Shown here piece after piece: positions 24,211-27,405 of a DNA stretch of 27,405 nucleotides. The notes below the pieces were generated by a model. That model saw nothing but the letters and a program-made list of their open reading frames with translations. It was not told the origin of the DNA and made no database searches. Both the position numbers and the translations under genes were made by a program. How positions within the stretch are numbered: position 1 is the stretch's first letter; every line of letters starts with the position of its first letter. Source of the stretch: an uncultured Muribaculaceae bacterium (GTDB lineage: Bacteria > Bacteroidota > Bacteroidia > Bacteroidales > Muribaculaceae); the NCBI GenBank assembly GCA_910583795.1, contig CAJTZQ010000048.1, forward strand, positions 1 through 27,405. Reading direction: 5' to 3'.

Positions 24211-24548
24211 ATTTTAACATTCTTGAAGAATATACTTCCACATTTACAATTGCCGGTAAAAGAGATACAAGTTCCATCTGATCCTATGGCTTGATAGCGA
24301 GCATCACACATAACGCACTTTACAATACATGGATCATAAGAGACTTTTGCACATTGAAGCATAACAGTATGACCAGGATTTGGTGACGGTGGTGTTGCGG
24401 GAGGGAGTGTGTCATTGGGTGGTCTTTGTCCTTCGCGTGCTATACTTAAGGCTGGTTTTGAGAATGCCTGTGCATTGTGAGGGGTAGAGAACATTCCACA
24501 TAAAAGGAATGAACCCAATGCGATTAGAAATAAGATTTTTAGTTTCAT
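24207..24548 (-). CDS. Cys-rich secreted small protein, copy 2
   Basis: 113 residues: a signal peptide cleaved probably after HNAQA (28), a short basic stretch (SIAREGQR), a Pro-rich linker (PPNDTLPPATPPSPNPG, 43-59) and a body with seven cysteines at 66, 74, 78, 81, 94, 101 and 103. The spacing C-x7-C-x3-C-x2-C-x12-C-x6-C-x-C, followed by G-S-I-F-F, is shared exactly with copy 1 at 26227-26577, whereas the residues between the cysteines differ. The leader is identical in the two copies at all 28 residues. The overall plan (leader, linker, C-terminal Cys-x-Cys-Gly) recalls NVEALA-type peptides, which in Bacteroides also sit beside propeller lipoproteins, but the NVEALA motif itself is absent. 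Function unknown. Confidence 0.75.
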   Translation of the reverse strand: MKLKILFLIALGSFLLCGMFSTPHNAQAFSKPALSIAREGQRPPNDTLPPATPPSPNPGHTVMLQCAKVSYDPCIVKCVMCDARYQAIGSDGTCISFTGNCKCGSIFFKNVKI

Positions 24549-24576
24549 GATCTTGTGGGTTAGAAGTTATTGTGAA

Positions 24577-24759
24577 TTAGTTTTTATCAAAAATCGTTCC
24601 TTCTGTTGGCTTGGAATAATCTTTTGTAATTGAATCGATACCTCTTTGAAAGATATTTGTATCATATAGAGGGTTCCCAATTGCAATTATCCTGTTGTTA
24701 TAGGAATAAATAAGAAAAGTATGAGAATGTTTATTTTCGATGCAGACAATAACGTTATT
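24577..24759 (-). pseudogene. 3' remnant of a thioredoxin-like lipoprotein gene
   Basis: The minus-strand frame ending at 24577 encodes about 60 residues after the last upstream stop. NNRIIAIGNPLYDTNIFQ and the preceding HTFLIYS match NNRVIATGNPLYDKGIFQ and NTFLIDS at the end of the intact thioredoxin-like protein at 26644-27222. The N-terminal two thirds, with the lipobox and the CxxC pair, are absent: the similarity ends about where the stop of the propeller gene (24755) lies. It ends with 15 more residues than the intact copy. This shows that a thioredoxin / small protein / propeller unit was duplicated and that a later recombination joined propeller copy 1 to the tail of the second thioredoxin gene. 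Confidence 0.75.
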
Positions 24760-25801
24760 TTAATAGTTCTTGACATCTGATTTTAACGAGATAACTATTT
24801 CGCTTCTTGTCTATGGCAAAGGCGTAAATGATGTCTTTTTCATTCGGAGGCAATTCCATTGTCAGTATAATCTTATCTGTCTTATATCTTCGCAATGGTT
24901 TTCCGTCCCAATCCCAAACCATTATGTCGGTGGTGTCCTCCTCTTTAGGGTTGTCCGCCATGCAGGTAATTATTCGGGAATCCGTCACTGCAAGAGCGGT
25001 GAATGTAGTCTTATTTTCATTGAATACTTTTGCAGAATTTTCCGGATCACTGACATGAAGAGGGAAAAAGCATTTGGATCTTTTAAGGACCATCTCATTC
25101 CCATCAACATCATAGATAGACATGTAACAGCCGGGATTTGATGTAGCAACCATTTTCTTGCCATTTGGAGCGAGTTCGATATTATACCATCTGAAATATT
25201 TCAATTTGTCGTTGTCTTCATCTACAGGTGTTTCAAAATTAATGGTTCCAATTCCATTATCATCTGCCAACATGAGGCCGGTTTTAATGTCGGCGTCTTT
25301 ACTTTTAATCATACTGAAAAGCTTTTTTCCCCCGTTTTTAAATGATAAGCCGGCAAAATGTGCACCCATATATTCTTTGCTGGGAATAGAATCTTTCTCA
25401 GATAATGAAGAAAAAGAGAAATCATTTGAAAATACTTTGACCTGACGTGCCATATAATCATATATTTTCCAACTGTTCCCTGTATTATAAAAACTTTCAC
25501 AACCCACAATATCCTCAGGTCCCTGACCTCGCCTTATATATCTCCCGATATATTTACCTGAATTTTTGTCATATTGGTGGATCCAATAATCATCAAGAAG
25601 ACCTAATGCTGTGATTGTTGTATCATTTACTGCCATATCGGTAATGACGGGGAGAAGCAGATCATCTCCTAAAATAGAGATTTCTGCTAAATACTCTTTC
25701 GGGAATTGAGGAGGTCCGCTTTCTGTACTCTCTTTGGTTTTACAGGAGATAAGTATCAATTGAGTAAAAACGATATAAGATATGAGATATTTGAGTTTCA
25801 T
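24755..25801 (-). CDS. Beta-propeller lipoprotein (BF3164/TolB-like), copy 1
   Basis: A 348-residue lipoprotein, signal ending ILISCKTK (Cys20), paralogous over its whole length to the protein at 23170-24210. Shared blocks are ISILGxDLxLPxITD, LDDYWxHxYDKNSG, GQGPxDIxGC, SWKIYDYMARQVKVF, PNGKKMVATSNPGC, LAVTDSRIITCM, DIMVWDWDGKPLRRYKTDKII and a final CQxLLK. I chose the ATG at 25801; a longer frame to 25864 would put 21 residues in front of a good lipoprotein signal. Unlike copy 2 it is not coupled to a small protein: 425 nt separate it from copy 1 of the Cys-rich gene, including a hairpin at 25875-25920 and a promoter-like core, so it may have its own transcript. Confidence 0.75.
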   Translation of the reverse strand: MKLKYLISYIVFTQLILISCKTKESTESGPPQFPKEYLAEISILGDDLLLPVITDMAVNDTTITALGLLDDYWIHQYDKNSGKYIGRYIRRGQGPEDIVGCESFYNTGNSWKIYDYMARQVKVFSNDFSFSSLSEKDSIPSKEYMGAHFAGLSFKNGGKKLFSMIKSKDADIKTGLMLADDNGIGTINFETPVDEDNDKLKYFRWYNIELAPNGKKMVATSNPGCYMSIYDVDGNEMVLKRSKCFFPLHVSDPENSAKVFNENKTTFTALAVTDSRIITCMADNPKEEDTTDIMVWDWDGKPLRRYKTDKIILTMELPPNEKDIIYAFAIDKKRNSYLVKIRCQELLK

Positions 25802-25874
25802 TGAAGTTTTACTAAAAATAACTATGTGATAAAAAATTAAATTCTGGGACAACAATATTTCCACTTTGCTTTTA

Positions 25875-25920
25875 AATTTTTGCTCAGCCGGTTAGACATC
25901 TAAACGGATGAGTAAAAATT
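25875..25920. repeat. Long imperfect hairpin upstream of propeller copy 1
   Basis: The outer arms, AATTTTTGCTCA and its near reverse complement, pair with one G-U, and the inner part pairs CCGGTTA with TAAACGG less well. The hairpin lies about 75 nt before the propeller ATG and could be a terminator for the upstream genes or part of the propeller leader. A TACTTTTG core (25928-25921, minus strand) directly precedes it. The rest of 25929-26226 is AT-rich and holds only a doubtful 40-codon frame. Confidence 0.4.
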
Positions 25921-26226
25921 CAAAAGTACTTTTTATGATAAAATGTACATAAAATATAAGTGATTATCAAAAAACAATGAACAAAAGCCAAATATATATT
26001 TATTGGGCAACTTATAAAGCTGTTCATCAGTTGTTGTAGAATTCCATAATTTCATCTTCTCCACTTCAAATATCGCTTACTCTATAACCCCATCATATAC
26101 ATATTTACGTTAATTCGTACTTATTGGTATATAAAGGGATTAGCGATATTAAAATAGGTCAGAATATGTTTATAGACTCATTATATTCTAAATATGTAAT
26201 TATCAAAAAAATGTGCATTTTTGCAA

Positions 26227-26577
26227 TCAAAATCTGGGATTCATATTGAAAAATATTCCACCACAACTGCAGACACCTCTGCATCCGGTACATCCTCCAA
26301 CTCCGATGAAAGCGGAATATACAGCTAGACATTTTGTGCATTGCGCCTTGCATGCAACGCTATACGATCCACCGCATTGCAATTCTACTCGTGTTAACGG
26401 TCCGGGATCTGGCGACGGAGGTGGTGGTGGAGTGATTGTGTCATTGGGTGGCCTTTGCCCTTGGCGTGCCAAACTTAATGCCGGTTTTGATGATGCCTGT
26501 GCATTGTGAGGGGTAGAGAACATTCCACATAAAAGGAATGAACCTAATGCGATTAGAAATAAGATTTTTAGTTTCAT
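26227..26577 (-). CDS. Cys-rich secreted small protein, copy 1
   Basis: 116 residues with the same plan as copy 2: an identical 28-residue signal peptide, SKPALSLARQGQRPPND, a Pro-rich linker (PPPPPSPDPG), then cysteines at 68, 76, 80, 83, 96, 99, 103 and 105. Seven of these reproduce the copy 2 spacing exactly; Cys99 is additional and makes the number even. The body ends CSCGGIFFNMNPRF. The first 85 or so coding bases are identical to copy 2 except for one change, while the Cys-rich part is strongly diverged. It lies 66 nt after the thioredoxin-like gene, on the same strand, and is probably co-transcribed with it. A weak hairpin with a T-run follows its stop (about 26205-26224). Confidence 0.75.
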   Translation of the reverse strand: MKLKILFLIALGSFLLCGMFSTPHNAQASSKPALSLARQGQRPPNDTITPPPPPSPDPGPLTRVELQCGGSYSVACKAQCTKCLAVYSAFIGVGGCTGCRGVCSCGGIFFNMNPRF

Positions 26578-26643
26578 GATTTTGTTATTTAGAATTTGTG
26601 GTGAATTTTATTATAAAAAGAGTTACTCCTTCTTTTATTTGGG

Positions 26644-27222
26644 TTAATTTTTTGTTATAAAATCTACATATTCTTGAAAGATGCCTTTGTCATACAGGGG
26701 ATTGCCAGTTGCTATTACTCTGTTATTGGAATCTATAAGAAAGGTATTAGATCTCTTATCTTCAGGCAAATTATTACTTTTTCTGAAAATTTGATTGTTG
26801 TCAATTGCTATCTTGTATTTGAATCCGGCTCTTCTTTTTATGGTGATCAACTCTTTTTCATTTGTTAATCCGGAGATGATCAATATATTTAATTTGTTTT
26901 GGGGAAAGTTTTTTGCTATTTCTTCCATAAAATCCTGCCAATATGATAATTTCATACTGCATCCCATGCAGTCGGTTGAATCATAATACGACACAATCGT
27001 GTAATCGGCAGGTTCTATAATAAATTTTCTTTCTCCGGCTAAAGACATTGTTTCGGGAAAAATGACAATGCCATCTTTCTTAATACTGCCTTCTGAATCC
27101 GCCGATTTGTTACAAGAGAGAAAGAACGCTATCGATAGTAGCGAAATCAGATAAAATATAACAATTCTTAAATTTTTCTGTGCATACGGATATATCATAT
27201 AAAAGGATTTATACGATATCAT
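26644..27222 (-). CDS. Thioredoxin-fold lipoprotein with CxxC
   Basis: An envelope lipoprotein whose signal ends SIAFFLSCNKS. The mature part shows a thioredoxin-like layout: a strand YTIVSYYDSTDC, the pair CMGC followed by a helix SMKLSYWQDFMEEI, a strand LNILIISG, then YKIAIDNNQIF and the cis-proline-type region LPEDKRSNTFLIDSNNRVIATGNPLYD. The DSTxCxxC context is common among Bacteroidetes redox lipoproteins. It could oxidise, reduce or shuffle disulfides of the Cys-rich proteins encoded just downstream (inference). The start is uncertain: ATGs at 27255, 27222 and 27198 are all in frame. The last gives the most usual signal length (Cys29), and I list the middle one. A second, truncated copy is at 24577-24759. 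Confidence 0.75.
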   Translation of the reverse strand: MISYKSFYMIYPYAQKNLRIVIFYLISLLSIAFFLSCNKSADSEGSIKKDGIVIFPETMSLAGERKFIIEPADYTIVSYYDSTDCMGCSMKLSYWQDFMEEIAKNFPQNKLNILIISGLTNEKELITIKRRAGFKYKIAIDNNQIFRKSNNLPEDKRSNTFLIDSNNRVIATGNPLYDKGIFQEYVDFITKN

Positions 27223-27358
27223 TCGTGGTTCTTTATGTTTCTCAGAAAAATACATATATTCGTTTTATTTCGCTAAGTTATTAATAACAGTTATTTATTA
27301 CAAATCTTAAGACGATTAATTAATATTTTTTTTGTATAATTTAATAGTAGTTAAGTAG

Positions 27359-27401
27359 GGTGTTCAGTTTGATGTTCCGAAAAAACATCATCCAAAACAC
27401 C
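27359..27401. terminator. Imperfect stem-loop at the right edge
   Basis: GGTGTT (27359-27364) pairs with AACACC (27396-27401) and GATGTT (27371-27376) with AACATC, separated by an unpaired 6x6 internal loop. It may terminate a leftward gene outside the window. The span 27256-27358 is AT-rich, with no gene and no clear promoter core for the thioredoxin-like gene. Confidence 0.4.
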
Positions 27402-27405
27402 TGAA

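Noticed and set aside
24207..24548. Reading the small Cys-rich proteins as lipoproteins because of Cys17 in the leader
   Set aside because: The residues before Cys17 (FLL) do not form a lipobox; cleavage after HNAQA by signal peptidase I fits better.
25933..26055. A 40-codon minus-strand frame starting MKLWNSTTTDEQ in the gap before propeller copy 1
   Set aside because: AT-rich, overlaps the promoter-like region, no recognisable motif; only a GGAG-like site five bases before the ATG supports it.
25921..26226. Possible tRNA or structured RNA in the gap
   Set aside because: No cloverleaf, no TTCGA-type T loop with matching stems, and no extended pairing apart from the hairpin at 25875-25920.

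Overview
The window looks like a chromosomal segment of a gut Bacteroidales, possibly Muribaculaceae (the family is inference). The evidence is an adjacent SusC/SusD pair, several TAnnTTTG promoter cores of the Bacteroidetes type (often with a TTTG-like box 19-21 nt upstream), weak or absent Shine-Dalgarno sequences at most starts, lipoproteins of the BF3164-like beta-propeller type, and a glutaminase / glutamate decarboxylase / glutamate-GABA antiporter cluster.

Layout. 1-1700: an MFS exporter-like gene (minus strand) whose frame closes after half a protein, behind prephenate dehydrogenase (tyrA). 1700-7230: a 405-nt divergent region carrying a perfect 16-bp inverted repeat around a promoter-like core, then susC-susD (+) and a strong terminator. 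7230-9050: an O6-alkylguanine-DNA alkyltransferase (+), convergent with a COG0523/CobW-type metal GTPase that has a His-rich loop (-). 9290-11980: an MFS transporter followed by an outer-membrane porin-like protein (-). 12040-16310: gadB, glsA, gadC (-), a complete glutamine/glutamate-dependent acid-resistance and GABA-producing module. 16620-17500: panB (-). 17575-18510: a compact DUF3791/DUF3990 toxin-antitoxin-like cassette (-). 18600-21540: leuS (+) with a good promoter and terminator. 21547-23102: a serpin lipoprotein (-), followed by a 45-codon open frame that copies the very end of leuS together with its downstream hairpin. 23170-27260: a minus-strand array in which a three-gene unit is duplicated: thioredoxin-fold lipoprotein, Cys-rich secreted small protein, beta-propeller lipoprotein. 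The second thioredoxin-like gene survives only as a 3' remnant.

How the parts work together. GlsA releases glutamate and ammonia from glutamine, GadB converts glutamate to GABA while consuming a proton, and GadC exchanges GABA for external glutamate. SusC/D import an unidentified glycan or oligomer, and their promoter may be switched by DNA inversion. The right-hand array is the least understood part. Its two small secreted proteins have an almost invariant leader and a diverged Cys-rich body with a fixed cysteine spacing. They are linked to a thioredoxin-like lipoprotein and a propeller lipoprotein, which suggests an envelope system for disulfide-rich peptides. No rRNA, tRNA, CRISPR array, transposase or integrase was recognised.
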